Source: UBA946 sp031550725
GTDB lineage: Bacteria; Bacillota; Clostridia; Oscillospirales; Ruminococcaceae
Reading direction: 5' to 3'
NCBI GenBank assembly: GCA_031550725.1
Contig: JAVBOH010000017.1
Location: 77,849 to 141,848, forward strand
Length of the DNA: 64,000 bases
Positions 33,434-41,838 of the stretch are shown here, in pieces (positions within the stretch are counted from its first letter, which is position 1; the number at the start of each line of letters is the position of its first letter). Below the pieces are notes generated by a model, which made no database searches, was not told the origin of the DNA, and saw only the letters and a program-made list of their open reading frames with translations. Position numbers and translations under genes: made by a program.

Positions 33434-34072
33434 TTAAAATTTACGCTTGCACTCCATAACTCTGCCAAAGACACGAACACGTGTTATATCCTCGCCCTCA
33501 AAACGTCTTGGCGGATAATATGGGTTTTCACTAATAAGCTCTATCCAATCTTTACCATATCGAACACGTTTAATAACTCCATCTTCATCGTCAATAACGA
33601 CAACGCCAAGCGTACCACTGTCAATACTCGACTGACATCTGATAAGCACAAGATCGCCCTCCATAATAAGCGGGGACATACTATCACCCTGAACACGCAG
33701 ATAAACAAAGTTATCACTGCTTGAAACGATGCTTCTAGATGCGAATTCATACCCCTCAACATCATCTTCGGCATGACAGGCAAGCCCTGCAGCAACTCGT
33801 CCGATTACAGCAACCTGAACATTTTCTGCAATAATATCAACAGGAACGCAATTTGCAGGCATTCTATCATTTCTCGGGTTTGTTAAGAGTTCGGATGGAG
33901 ATATGTTTAATGTGCTTGCTAACAAGGCAATTCTGTCACGGCGCATATTGGAAATATACCCTGTTTCCCACTTTGCAACTGTGCTTTTGCTGACACCAAC
34001 CTGACGTCCAACTTCTTCTAAGGTTAGTCCCATTTCTTTCCTTTGTTTTTTAATAATCTCACCAATAGTCAT
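33434..34072 (-). CDS. XRE-family repressor with S24 (LexA/CI-like) self-cleavage domain
   Basis: The 212-residue protein has an N-terminal helix-turn-helix (about 3-60, 'GLTLEEVGRQVGVSKSTVAK') and a C-terminal S24 peptidase domain. A likely Ala-Gly cleavage site sits in 'GRVAAGLACHAE'; the serine is in 'VQGDSMSPLI' and the lysine in 'DGVIKRVRYG'. Such proteins are phage-type repressors that cleave themselves when RecA is activated by DNA damage. It diverges from a promoter flanked by palindromes, which are probably its operators. GAGGTG precedes the ATG. Either it is a prophage relic or a chromosomal stress regulator. Confidence 0.88.
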   Translation of the reverse strand: MTIGEIIKKQRKEMGLTLEEVGRQVGVSKSTVAKWETGYISNMRRDRIALLASTLNISPSELLTNPRNDRMPANCVPVDIIAENVQVAVIGRVAAGLACHAEDDVEGYEFASRSIVSSSDNFVYLRVQGDSMSPLIMEGDLVLIRCQSSIDSGTLGVVVIDDEDGVIKRVRYGKDWIELISENPYYPPRRFEGEDITRVRVFGRVMECKRKF

Positions 34073-34105
34073 CTAAAGCACCTCATTTATTGTATAACAT
34101 TCACA

Positions 34106-34176
34106 AGGAAATGTACATTTCCTGTTATATATCACGAAAACGGATAATCGGTATAGTAGGGAAAATGTCGATTTCC
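34106..34176. promoter_or_regulatory. Palindromic operators next to the S24 repressor gene
   Basis: AGGAAATGTACATTTCCT (34106-34123) is a perfect 18-bp palindrome. GGAAAATGTCGATTTCC (34160-34176) is a near copy. They sit 34-104 bp upstream of the repressor start and fit self-repression. Binding by this repressor is inference. Confidence 0.65.
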
Positions 34177-34239
34177 GTGAAAACAATAAAGCATATAGAC
34201 AACTACATTCTAATATCATATTTATATTATAACATATAA

Positions 34240-34416
34240 GTTTCTTAAATGCAACAATAATAAATAAAAAAGTTTCCTAAAAGCTATTGACATAATAGAA
34301 CGTATGTGTTATAATAAAAGTGTACTAAAAGAAACCAAATAGTATAATATCAGGAATTACTAGTATAAAATGTATTTCTATTTATTTTTTTAGTGTTTAT
34401 GTTTCCTAAATGAAAC
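34240..34416. promoter_or_regulatory. Second operator family GTTTCCTAAATGAAAC around the rightward promoter
   Basis: A perfect-arm copy GTTTC-N6-GAAAC lies at 34401-34416, just before the ribosome-binding site of the Cys-rich gene. A variant GTTTCTTAAATGCAAC lies at 34240-34255. Half copies are at 34272-34282 (touching the -35 box) and 34325-34335 (past the start point). With the site at 34106 these explain the 357-bp gap. Confidence 0.6.
34287..34315 (+). promoter_or_regulatory. Perfect-consensus promoter for the Cys-rich/DUF1492-like genes
   Basis: TTGACA (34287-34292), 17 bp and TATAAT (34310-34315). Such a strong promoter between repressor half-sites fits a switch held off by the S24 protein. 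The leader to 34430 is about 107 bases. Confidence 0.8.
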
Positions 34417-34429
34417 AAGGAGGTGTGAA

Positions 34430-34681
34430 ATGAGCTGTAAATGTATTTATGATGCATACTGTGAGTGCTTTTGCGGCTGTGAGGACTGTATGAGATACAG
34501 AAACAGTTGTGATGAGTGTTATGAAACGGGGGAATTGTATAATTTCGGCGATGAAATGCTGTGTATAGATTGTCTTATCAAGGCCAAACGTGATGAGTTT
34601 TATAATGATTTCATTGATAACAACATTGAAAATTACAAAGATTTTATTAGAGATGCTTGTTATTCATATAAAGTCAGTTGA
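34430..34681 (+). CDS. Small Cys-rich (zinc-ribbon-like) protein, phage-type context
   Basis: An 83-residue protein with 12 cysteines, ten of them in the first 30 residues or in C45/C48. CxxC pairs at 17/20, 27/30 and 45/48 suggest bound zinc. The C-terminal 30 residues are acidic and helical. An excellent AAGGAGGTG stands before the ATG. It is driven by the strong promoter at 34287 opposite the S24 repressor and is followed by a DUF1492-like gene. I recognise no family; an early phage-type regulator or an anti-host protein are both possible. Confidence 0.7.
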   Translation: MSCKCIYDAYCECFCGCEDCMRYRNSCDECYETGELYNFGDEMLCIDCLIKAKRDEFYNDFIDNNIENYKDFIRDACYSYKVS

Positions 34682-34705
34682 AAAAGGGAAAAAGGAGAAA
34701 AAGAC

Positions 34706-35146
34706 ATGACACCAAAAGAATATCTTGAGCAAGTCAGAAAAATTGACAGAAAAATAACTCTGCTGGAAGAAAAATATGAAGAAATTCATTCGTCATTATA
34801 TGGCAGAGCAATCGTTTATACTTCGGATGGAGCAAAAAAATCAAGCCATGACAATTCAATGGAAAATGCATTGATATGCGTTTTGGAAATAGAAGAAAAA
34901 ATGAAAAACGAAATAAAAAACCTTATCAAATGCCGTATTGACGTGGAAAAAAGCATACATACACTTATTGATGATCCACTAGTGCAGGAAATATTCGAAC
35001 GAAAATATTTGCTTTTTCAAACATGGGAGCAGATTTCACTTAAGTTAAACTACTCTGTCGTGCATTTGCATAGACTTCATTCAGCTAATATTTCTGCTTT
35101 TTCTTCCGTTTCCAGTAATTTGTCAGAACTTCAAAGTGTTTCATGA
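34706..35146 (+). CDS. DUF1492-like (sigma-70 region 4-like) phage protein
   Basis: The 146-residue protein starts 'MTPKEYLEQVRKIDRKI', has a coiled coil through about residue 100, and ends in a helix-turn-helix, 'LLFQTWEQISLKLNYSVVHLHRLH'. This matches DUF1492 proteins of Gram-positive phages, which resemble sigma region 4 and may control late gene expression. AAGGAG lies before the ATG. The C-terminal 20 residues are Ser-rich and may be extra. No structural phage genes follow, so this looks like a relic or a very small mobile locus. Confidence 0.75.
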   Translation: MTPKEYLEQVRKIDRKITLLEEKYEEIHSSLYGRAIVYTSDGAKKSSHDNSMENALICVLEIEEKMKNEIKNLIKCRIDVEKSIHTLIDDPLVQEIFERKYLLFQTWEQISLKLNYSVVHLHRLHSANISAFSSVSSNLSELQSVS

Positions 35147-35165
35147 AAAATACCGAATAATAGTG

Positions 35166-35214
35166 AAAACGAGCCGTAACAATGGTAAATATAACCATTG
35201 TTACGGCTCGTTTT
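35166..35214. terminator. Strong bidirectional terminator between the phage-like locus and phoR
   Basis: A 21-bp perfect stem (35166-35186 with 35194-35214) with a 7-base loop. AAAA begins the left arm and TTTT ends the right arm, so it stops transcripts from both sides. Confidence 0.88.
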
Positions 35215-35231
35215 GATGGGGTATATCGGAT

Positions 35232-36878
35232 TTAACGGAATATTAAAGTAATTTTTGTGCCTTTATCAACTTCGCTGTCAAGCAAAATTTCTGCATTATG
35301 TAGCATAGCAGCGTGTTTTACTATTGATAAACCAAGTCCTGTGCCGCCTGTGTCTTTTGAACGAGCCTTATCAATACGGTAAAAACGTTCAAAAACCCTG
35401 ACTTGCTCACCCTTTGGTATGCCAATGCCAGTATCGCTGACGGAAAGTACAGTAAGACCGTTCTCATTTGCAGTTTCAATAGTAACCTCACCGCCGCTGC
35501 GGTTGTATTTAACAGCATTATCGCAAAGGTTATAGACCATTTCCTCAAGAATTTGTCTGTAACCACTGACAACAATTTTTTCGCCCTTTATGGTGAATTT
35601 GACATCCTTGCGTTTCGCTGCATCAGAAAGAACTTCAATCTGTGTGCTGCAAAGTGCGGACAAATCAACGTTTTCCTTATCAGGAAGTGATTCACTCTCA
35701 TCAAGCTTGGATAAATCGAGAATATCGCCAATTAAGCGGACAAGTCTTTTTGCCTCAGTGAAAATCTTTTCAGCAAACTTCTTTGTATCTTCCGAAGGGG
35801 CTAAGCCATTCATCATAATTTCTGCATAGCCTGAAATAGATGTAAGCGGAGTTTTAAGCTCATGCGATACATTTGCGCTGAATTCACGGCGAAGCCTTTC
35901 ACGTTCAAGCTTTTCTGTGACATCCATGATTAAAAGAACAGCACCAGCAGTTGCTTTTTTCTTATGTACAGGGTTGCAGATGATTTGATAATGACGAGCA
36001 TCAATCTCCATAATATTGTCAGCTTTTTTGCCGAGCCTGATATCATCAACCAAATGCCTGAAAAACTCACCTCTGTTCACAGCCAAAAGACTGCTGCCAA
36101 TTTTTATTTCACCCAGAATATTTGATGCACTTTGATTGAAAACTAAAATTTCAGAGTTCTGGTTCAAAAGCATAAAGCCTTCCTGCATATTTTCAGTAAT
36201 GGCATTAAACTCATACTGCTTTTGACGAAGTTCAGCAATTTTTTCGTCGTTTTCAACCTTCTGAACGACTATTTTACGTAAAAGTGGTGTCAATTCTTCA
36301 TCAGCTGTGTTCTTCTCAGGATTTTCAAGGTCAAGTGCATTAATTGGTTTTACAATCATTTTTGCGGTTTTCCATGACATATATATTGACAGGATTATTA
36401 TAACACCTAAAATAACTATAAACGGCTGCATAATGCCGAAAATTAGCGTAACAAATGAATATCTTGTGCTTCCAAGACGCAGAATGCTGCCGTCATCAAG
36501 CTTAACAGCATAATAAAGCGTTGAATGATAAACGGTATCGGACAATCTGTTGTCAGTTCCAGTTCCGTTTGCAAACGCTTGCTTTACTTCAGGACGAGTG
36601 CCGTGGTTATCCATTTTTGTAATATCAGCAATACTGTCATAAAAAACAGTACCGTCTGATGAAATTAATGTTATTCTATCTTCATCATTACCGATTTTAG
36701 CAAAATAATCAAGCCCCTCATTTATATAACCATATTTTACATGGACCATTTCCGATTTCATATGTGCGATGCCCATATCAATGAAATAGGCATATAAAAC
36801 GCTGAAAATAAGGATAAAACTTAGTATTAATGTAAGGAATGTACTGAAAAGCATTGCTTTTGAAATTCGTTTGGACAT
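35232..36878 (-). CDS. phoR: Phosphate-sensing histidine kinase PhoR
   Basis: The 548-residue kinase has membrane segments at about 10-32 and 142-168 enclosing an outer sensor domain, and a PAS domain (about 225-325). The HisKA domain has His339 in 'FSANVSHELKTPLTSISGY', and the HATPase_c domain has 'LCDNAVKYN', 'VSDTGIGIP' and 'GTGLGLSIVKHA'. Linked to phoP, phoU and pst, it is the kinase of the phosphate-starvation system and is held inactive by Pst-PhoU when phosphate is plentiful. GGAGA precedes the ATG. It is the last gene of the operon. Confidence 0.9.
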   Translation of the reverse strand: MSKRISKAMLFSTFLTLILSFILIFSVLYAYFIDMGIAHMKSEMVHVKYGYINEGLDYFAKIGNDEDRITLISSDGTVFYDSIADITKMDNHGTRPEVKQAFANGTGTDNRLSDTVYHSTLYYAVKLDDGSILRLGSTRYSFVTLIFGIMQPFIVILGVIIILSIYMSWKTAKMIVKPINALDLENPEKNTADEELTPLLRKIVVQKVENDEKIAELRQKQYEFNAITENMQEGFMLLNQNSEILVFNQSASNILGEIKIGSSLLAVNRGEFFRHLVDDIRLGKKADNIMEIDARHYQIICNPVHKKKATAGAVLLIMDVTEKLERERLRREFSANVSHELKTPLTSISGYAEIMMNGLAPSEDTKKFAEKIFTEAKRLVRLIGDILDLSKLDESESLPDKENVDLSALCSTQIEVLSDAAKRKDVKFTIKGEKIVVSGYRQILEEMVYNLCDNAVKYNRSGGEVTIETANENGLTVLSVSDTGIGIPKGEQVRVFERFYRIDKARSKDTGGTGLGLSIVKHAAMLHNAEILLDSEVDKGTKITLIFR

Positions 36879-36935
36879 ATATGTTTATCTCCCTATTAGA
36901 TAATGTCTGTATAAAAATTATACAGACATCAAAAA

Positions 36936-37619
36936 TCATACTTTATTTCCGTTGAAACAATAGCCTGTTCCACGAACGGTTTCAATGCATTTATCATACT
37001 CTCCAAGTTTTTGTCTTAGCGTTCTGATATGAACATCAACAGTACGGTTTTCACCGTCAAATGAATATCCCCAGATCAAATCAAGCAGTTTTTCCCTCGA
37101 AAATACTATCTCAGGATTTTGCATCAAAAGGTGAAGAACTTCAAATTCCTTATGCGTAAGCGGCAGCTGAACACCTTTAACCGCAGCATATCGTCTTGCA
37201 GGAATAAGCTCTAGGTCCTCGCAGACAAGCTTATCCTTTTTAACTGAGTTGTCATTGCGGCGCAAAACCGCTCTGACTCTTGCAAGCAGCTCCATCATGC
37301 CAAATGGCTTAGCAACATAATCATCAGCGCCGCCGTCAAGGCCTAACACCTTGTCATATTCACCGCTTTTGGCTGTAAGCATTATAACGGGGATTTCCTT
37401 GGTTTTCATGTTTGATTTTAGCTTTCCGAGTATGGTTAAACCATCCTCCTCAGGCAGCATAATATCAAGCAGTATTAGTTCCGGAAGAACAGATGCTTTG
37501 TTCAAAGAATTCCAAAATTCCGATGGCAAAGCAAACCCTTCTGCTATAAAATCAGAATGGTTAAGTGTATACACCACCAATTCTCTTATGTTATGGTCGT
37601 CCTCCAGAATGTAAATCAA
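36936..37619 (-). CDS. phoP: Phosphate-regulon response regulator PhoP/PhoB
   Basis: An OmpR-type regulator. The receiver domain begins 'IYILEDDHNIRELVVYTLN' with phospho-acceptor Asp52 in 'LILLDIMLPEEDG' and Lys in 'IMLTAKSGEYD'. The winged-helix DNA-binding domain contains 'LTHKEFEVLHLLMQNPEIVF' and 'RTVDVHIRTLRQKLG'. The start is a TTG at 37619, two bases past the phoU stop, with GGAGGAG before it; an ATG at 37694 would lie inside phoU. It should bind the TTAACA-like repeats before pstS. Confidence 0.92.
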   Translation of the reverse strand: MIYILEDDHNIRELVVYTLNHSDFIAEGFALPSEFWNSLNKASVLPELILLDIMLPEEDGLTILGKLKSNMKTKEIPVIMLTAKSGEYDKVLGLDGGADDYVAKPFGMMELLARVRAVLRRNDNSVKKDKLVCEDLELIPARRYAAVKGVQLPLTHKEFEVLHLLMQNPEIVFSREKLLDLIWGYSFDGENRTVDVHIRTLRQKLGEYDKCIETVRGTGYCFNGNKV

Positions 37620-37620
37620 G

Positions 37621-38286
37621 TTAATTCTCCTCCGATTCAATTTCGTGTTCGTGTTCATGCTTCCCTGTGATTGAGTAGCATACCCACTTTGCAATATTTA
37701 CTGCATGGTCACCAATTCGTTCGAGATATTTTGCAAGCATAAGCAAGTTAACAGCATATTCACTATTTACACTCTTATCCTGAAGAATATCAACAATCTC
37801 ATTTTTAACTGTGTTAAAGCCTGTGTCAGCAATGTCATCATCAGCAATAACTTTTCTTGCAAGTTCAATATCAACCTTAACAAATGATTCAATACTCTCA
37901 CTAACCATCTTAATAACAGTCAGTGACATCTCACGGACATGAACTTTTCCTGCAATGTCCTTGTCATGAATCATTTTTGCAAGCTCAGAAATTTCAAAAG
38001 CATGGTCGCCGATACGTTCCATATCGGATATCATCTTTAATGCGGATGAAATAACTCGCAAATCTCTTGCAACAGGATGCTGTTTTAGTATCAATCTCAT
38101 GCAAAGAGCTTCGGTATCACGCTCCTGTTGGTTGATTTCCGCTTCAAGTGCCTCAGCTTTATCAAGAAGTTCACTGTCAGATGTCAAAAAACCTTTTACA
38201 GACGCAGCAATTATATCCTCGCACAACGCACCCATGCGAATAAGCTCAATATTAAGCTTTTCAATTTTTTTATCAATTATAGCCAT
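37621..38286 (-). CDS. phoU: Phosphate transport system regulator PhoU
   Basis: A helical-bundle protein that links the Pst transporter to PhoR. From the ATG at 38286 (MAIIDKKIEKLN) it has 221 residues with the two PhoU three-helix repeats; metal-binding-type helices include 'ISDMERIGDHAFEISEL' and 'AKYLERIGDHAVNIAKWV'. The C-terminal tail is His/Glu-rich (KHEHEHEIESEEN), which may bind metal. A longer reading from 38358 has no ribosome-binding site. It is followed at once by phoP. Confidence 0.94.
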   Translation of the reverse strand: MAIIDKKIEKLNIELIRMGALCEDIIAASVKGFLTSDSELLDKAEALEAEINQQERDTEALCMRLILKQHPVARDLRVISSALKMISDMERIGDHAFEISELAKMIHDKDIAGKVHVREMSLTVIKMVSESIESFVKVDIELARKVIADDDIADTGFNTVKNEIVDILQDKSVNSEYAVNLLMLAKYLERIGDHAVNIAKWVCYSITGKHEHEHEIESEEN

Positions 38287-38366
38287 TATATAATACCTAT
38301 CTTTCTCGCATCTACCAAATAATGTTTTTATTTTGTAAAACTTTTTGCTTTTTCTCAAAAAATATA

Positions 38367-39116
38367 TTATCCAAATCTGCCAGTAATATAATTTTCGGTA
38401 CGTTTATCCTGTGGCAATGAGAATATGCTATCTGTTGAGCCAAATTCAACAAGCTCACCTAATAAGAAGAATGCGGTATTATCAGCAATTCGAAGTGCCT
38501 GCTGCATATTATGTGTAACCATTACAACAGTGTACTTTTCTTTTAGTTCGATTGCAAGCTCCTCAATTTTTGCAGTTGAAATAGGGTCTAGCGCACTTGT
38601 TGGCTCATCCATCAAAAGCACCTCTGGCTCAACTGCCAATGCTCTTGCGATACATAATCTTTGCTGCTGACCACCAGAAAGTCCCAGAGCATTTTTTTTA
38701 AGTCTGTCCTTAAGTTCTTCCCATATTGCCGCCTGACGCAGTGATGTTTCAACGATTTCATCAAGCTGAACCTTGTTCTTAACGCCATGTGTACGAGGAC
38801 CATATGCAATGTTGTCATAAATGCTCATTGGAAATGGATTTGGTCTTTGAAAAACCATTCCAACCTTTTTTCTAAGCTCATTTACTTCAATATCACCGTA
38901 AATAGCCTTTTTGTCTAGCTGCATTTTGCCATCAATACGACATCCTTCAACCAAGTCATTCATTCTGTTGATTGACTTTAAAAGTGTGGATTTACCACAT
39001 CCTGACGGACCTATAAATGCTGTTATACACTGTTCAGGAATTTCAACATTAACATTTTTTAGTGCCTGAAAGTCCTTATAAAACAGGTTGAACTGTCCAA
39101 TATCTATTTTACCCAT
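38367..39116 (-). CDS. pstB: Phosphate ABC transporter ATPase PstB
   Basis: Powers high-affinity phosphate import. The 249-residue protein has Walker A '[19 protein letters not shown]', the PstB-typical '[21 protein letters not shown]', signature '[16 protein letters not shown]' and Walker B '[13 protein letters not shown]'. GGAGAG precedes the ATG. It lies seven bases after pstA. Confidence 0.96.
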   Translation of the reverse strand: MGKIDIGQFNLFYKDFQALKNVNVEIPEQCITAFIGPSGCGKSTLLKSINRMNDLVEGCRIDGKMQLDKKAIYGDIEVNELRKKVGMVFQRPNPFPMSIYDNIAYGPRTHGVKNKVQLDEIVETSLRQAAIWEELKDRLKKNALGLSGGQQQRLCIARALAVEPEVLLMDEPTSALDPISTAKIEELAIELKEKYTVVMVTHNMQQALRIADNTAFFLLGELVEFGSTDSIFSLPQDKRTENYITGRFG

Positions 39117-39123
39117 AACTTTA

Positions 39124-39957
39124 TTACTCTCCGTTTCCGCCTGTTTTTAGATTTTTTGTTAGCTTAGATGAAAGCAGATTAAGAAGTATAACCATAATAA
39201 GCAGCACGAATGCTGTTGCATATGCTTCATCCATATAAAGTCCCTCTGACAGAAGTGCATACATATGTACCGAAAGTGTACGTCCTGAGCCTAAAAGTGA
39301 ACTAATACCTGCAACAGTACCTGCTGTATAAAGAAGTGCTGCTGTTTCACCAACAATTCTTCCTATACCAAGCACGATACCTGATGTGATACCTGCACTT
39401 GCAGATGGAAGTACAATTCTGAAGATAGTACGAAGCTTTCCTGCACCAAGTCCGAAGCTTCCCTCACGGAATGAGTCCGGAACACTGATAAGTGCTTCTT
39501 CGGTTGTACGCATGATGAGCGGCAAAATCATTAATGCCAAGGTCAGAGAACCGCCTAAAAGTGAATACCCTAGGTGCATTGTTACTGCAAACAAAAGATA
39601 TCCGAAAAGACCAAAAACAATAGATGGTATACCAGAAAGGGTTTCTGTTGTAAGTCTTACAAGTTTTACAAGCTTACTGCCTCTTTTTGCATATTCAACA
39701 AGGTATATAGCCGAGAAAACTCCTGCTGGAACTGCGAATAGTAAGCTTAATAATACAACCGTAACGGTATTTATTATAGCAGGCATCATGGAAACATTAT
39801 CACTTGTGTATTTCCATGCAAAAAGCGATGGCTTTAAGTTTGGTACACCTTTAATTACAATATAACCAATCATTATAAGCAAAACTGCTGCTACAAAAAA
39901 TGACGATATCATAACAAGTGCTTTTAGAATTCTTGATTGTACAAATTGTTTCTTCAT
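39124..39957 (-). CDS. pstA: Phosphate ABC transporter permease PstA
   Basis: One of two membrane subunits of the Pst importer, with six segments and the permease coupling loop '[20 protein letters not shown]'. The start may be the ATG at 39957 or the TTG at 39963, both read from AAAGGAG; I chose the ATG. It overlaps or abuts the pstC stop, so translation is coupled. Confidence 0.94.
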   Translation of the reverse strand: MKKQFVQSRILKALVMISSFFVAAVLLIMIGYIVIKGVPNLKPSLFAWKYTSDNVSMMPAIINTVTVVLLSLLFAVPAGVFSAIYLVEYAKRGSKLVKLVRLTTETLSGIPSIVFGLFGYLLFAVTMHLGYSLLGGSLTLALMILPLIMRTTEEALISVPDSFREGSFGLGAGKLRTIFRIVLPSASAGITSGIVLGIGRIVGETAALLYTAGTVAGISSLLGSGRTLSVHMYALLSEGLYMDEAYATAFVLLIMVILLNLLSSKLTKNLKTGGNGE

Positions 39958-39959
39958 AA

Positions 39960-40820
39960 TCAATTTTTCTCCTTTTTAAGTAATGAGAAGCATATATTGA
40001 TAATGAGGATAAAGATAAACAAAACAACAGCGGTTGCGATTAGTGCCTCACGGTGCAAGTCAGCGGCATAACCCATTTCAAGCACGATGTTTGCAGTCAG
40101 TGTTCGCACACCTGAAAATAAACTGTTTGGAAGAACAGGCTGATTGCCTGCAACCATTGACACTGCAAGAGTTTCACCGATTGCTCGTCCTGTACCTAAG
40201 ATAATACCTGCCATTATGCCGGACTTTGCAGCAGGGATAACAGTGAAAAATATTGAGCGTTCATGTGTTGCACCCAGTGCTAATGCACCCTCATAATAAT
40301 TCAGCGGTACTGCACGAAGTGTTGTTTCAGTTACATTAATTATCGTTGGGAGTATCATAACTCCTAAGAGTATTGATGCAGTAAGCATATTTTTACCAAC
40401 ACCAGTAAGCTGCTGCATTACAGGTACAAGCATTGTTAATCCGAAAAAGCCATATACGATTGATGGAATACCTGCCAGCAAATCAATTGCCGGTTTAAAA
40501 ATCTTATATACCTTTGGAGGACAGTAAAATACCATATATACAGCTGTCAGCAGTCCGATAGGAACACCGATTATCAGTGCTCCTGCCGTAACATAAATAC
40601 TAGCTACAATCATTGGGAAAATGCCATAAATGTCATTCATTGGTTTCCACTTTGTGCCTGTTAAGAAATCCAGTACTCCGATTTTATGCATCGCAGGAAA
40701 TCCATTGGCAAAGAGGAAAATACATATTATTATTACCGCAGCTATTGAAATACAAGCTGCTAAGGCAAATATTCCATAGAAAAGTTTTTCTTTAACTCTA
40801 CCGCTTTTAGCTGTCATCAT
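39960..40820 (-). CDS. pstC: Phosphate ABC transporter permease PstC
   Basis: The second Pst permease, 286 residues with six membrane segments. It has the PstC-typical 'GTKWKPMNDIYGIFPMIVAS' and the coupling loop 'YYEGALALGATHERSIFFTV'. The start ATG shares one base with the pstS stop (TAATG). Its order between pstS and pstA is canonical. Confidence 0.95.
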   Translation of the reverse strand: MMTAKSGRVKEKLFYGIFALAACISIAAVIIICIFLFANGFPAMHKIGVLDFLTGTKWKPMNDIYGIFPMIVASIYVTAGALIIGVPIGLLTAVYMVFYCPPKVYKIFKPAIDLLAGIPSIVYGFFGLTMLVPVMQQLTGVGKNMLTASILLGVMILPTIINVTETTLRAVPLNYYEGALALGATHERSIFFTVIPAAKSGIMAGIILGTGRAIGETLAVSMVAGNQPVLPNSLFSGVRTLTANIVLEMGYAADLHREALIATAVVLFIFILIINICFSLLKKEKN

Positions 40821-41680
40821 TAGGTAATATCACTCCATTTAGTAATTTCTCCTGTGTAGATAGACTTAACCTGTTCTGCTGTTATGCTGCTAACACTGCT
40901 TTCCTTGTTAACAATTACTGCAATACCGTCAGTTGCGATAACAACTGGTGTAAGTCCGCTTGACAATTCACTATCCTTAAGCTCACGGGATGCCATACCA
41001 ATATCACTGATGCCATCAATTACTGATGTCATACCAGTTGTTGAGTCACTCTGCTGTACTTCAATTGTAATGCCTGAGTTAAGTGCGAGATAAGCCTCTT
41101 TTAGCTTTTCCATAACAGGAGTTACAGAAGATGAACCTCCAACTGTCAGCTTACCTGAAAGTCCTGCTGATGTGTAAGAAGCACCAGTGTAATCAGGGAT
41201 ATATTTTTCACCCTCAACAATTTTCTGACCGTCATCACTTAGAATAAAGCTGATGAAGTCCTTGCCGATATCGCTTAGGTCATCCTTATGCGCAATGTTA
41301 AATGGACGTGAAATTTTATATGTACCGTTCTTTACAGCATCAACGGATGGAGCTGTGCCATCAACGTTTAATGCCTTAACAGTGTCATTTAATGAGCCAA
41401 GTGAAATATAACCGATAGCGTCTTTATTTCCTGCAACTGATGTCATCATAACTGATGTGCTGTTTGTAATTTCAGCTGAATCAATTGTGTAGTCAACCTT
41501 ATTGCCATCAGCATCCTTTTGTTCAATACCGAAAAGTTCAATAAATGCACCCCTTGTACCTGAGCCGTCCTCACGTGAAATAACTGTAATGTTTCCCCCT
41601 GCGGATGATGCGCATCCTGTGCAGATACCTGCAATTAATACAAATAAGCCTATACTTTTTTTAATGTTACCTAGTTTCAT
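40820..41680 (-). CDS. pstS: Phosphate-binding lipoprotein PstS
   Basis: The extracellular phosphate receptor of the Pst importer. The signal peptide ends in a lipobox-like 'AGICTGC', after which Cys would be lipidated. Phosphate-contact blocks include 'ISREDGSGTRGAFIELFG' and 'GSSSVTPVMEKL'. The ATG at 41680 is used because the ATG at 41692 lies directly on its AAAGGA. It heads pstS-pstC-pstA-pstB-phoU-phoP-phoR. Pho-box-like repeats lie 50-90 bp upstream, so it should rise in phosphate shortage. Confidence 0.94.
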   Translation of the reverse strand: MKLGNIKKSIGLFVLIAGICTGCASSAGGNITVISREDGSGTRGAFIELFGIEQKDADGNKVDYTIDSAEITNSTSVMMTSVAGNKDAIGYISLGSLNDTVKALNVDGTAPSVDAVKNGTYKISRPFNIAHKDDLSDIGKDFISFILSDDGQKIVEGEKYIPDYTGASYTSAGLSGKLTVGGSSSVTPVMEKLKEAYLALNSGITIEVQQSDSTTGMTSVIDGISDIGMASRELKDSELSSGLTPVVIATDGIAVIVNKESSVSSITAEQVKSIYTGEITKWSDIT

Positions 41681-41729
41681 AATTTTAATCATATCCTTTC
41701 ATTGATATGACTATATTTTAATACTCCTA

Positions 41730-41769
41730 TGTTAAATCTGTAATCATCCTCTTGTAAAATCTACGTTAA
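41730..41769 (-). promoter_or_regulatory. Pho-box-like TTAACA repeats before pstS
   Basis: On the minus strand: TTAACG (41769-41764), TTTACA (41758-41753), ATTACA (41744-41739) and TTAACA (41735-41730), with spacers of 5, 8 and 3 bases. TATAGT (41715-41710) can serve as the -10, with the last repeat near -35. The B. subtilis PhoP box is a series of TTAACA-like hexamers about 11 bp apart; the phasing here is only partly regular. Confidence 0.6.
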
Positions 41770-41773
41770 ACAT

Positions 41774-41802
41774 AAAAAGCCTTGGTTTTACCAAGGCTTT
41801 TT
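41774..41802 (-). terminator. Terminator of the hybrid kinase gene
   Basis: A 12-bp perfect stem AAAAAGCCTTGG/CCAAGGCTTTTT with a 5-base loop, ending in TTTTT on the minus strand, 36 bp past the kinase stop. It separates the kinase transcript from the pst operon. Confidence 0.85.
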
Positions 41803-41810
41803 GAAAAAAT

Positions 41811-41838
41811 GAAAATTATTTTGTAAGTAGACGTCAAT
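41811..41838 (-). repeat. Fragment of the hairpin-array element, inverted, touching the kinase stop
   Basis: Its reverse complement ATTGACGTCTACTTACAAAA... is identical to 45182-45209 in the full copy, across the first arm of hairpin 4. It begins at the TAA of the kinase gene. The full copy lies at the other end of that gene in the opposite orientation. Confidence 0.7.

Noticed and set aside
39386..39865. 159-codon open frame on the plus strand
   Set aside because: It lies wholly within pstA on the opposite strand and has no ribosome-binding site or recognisable domain.
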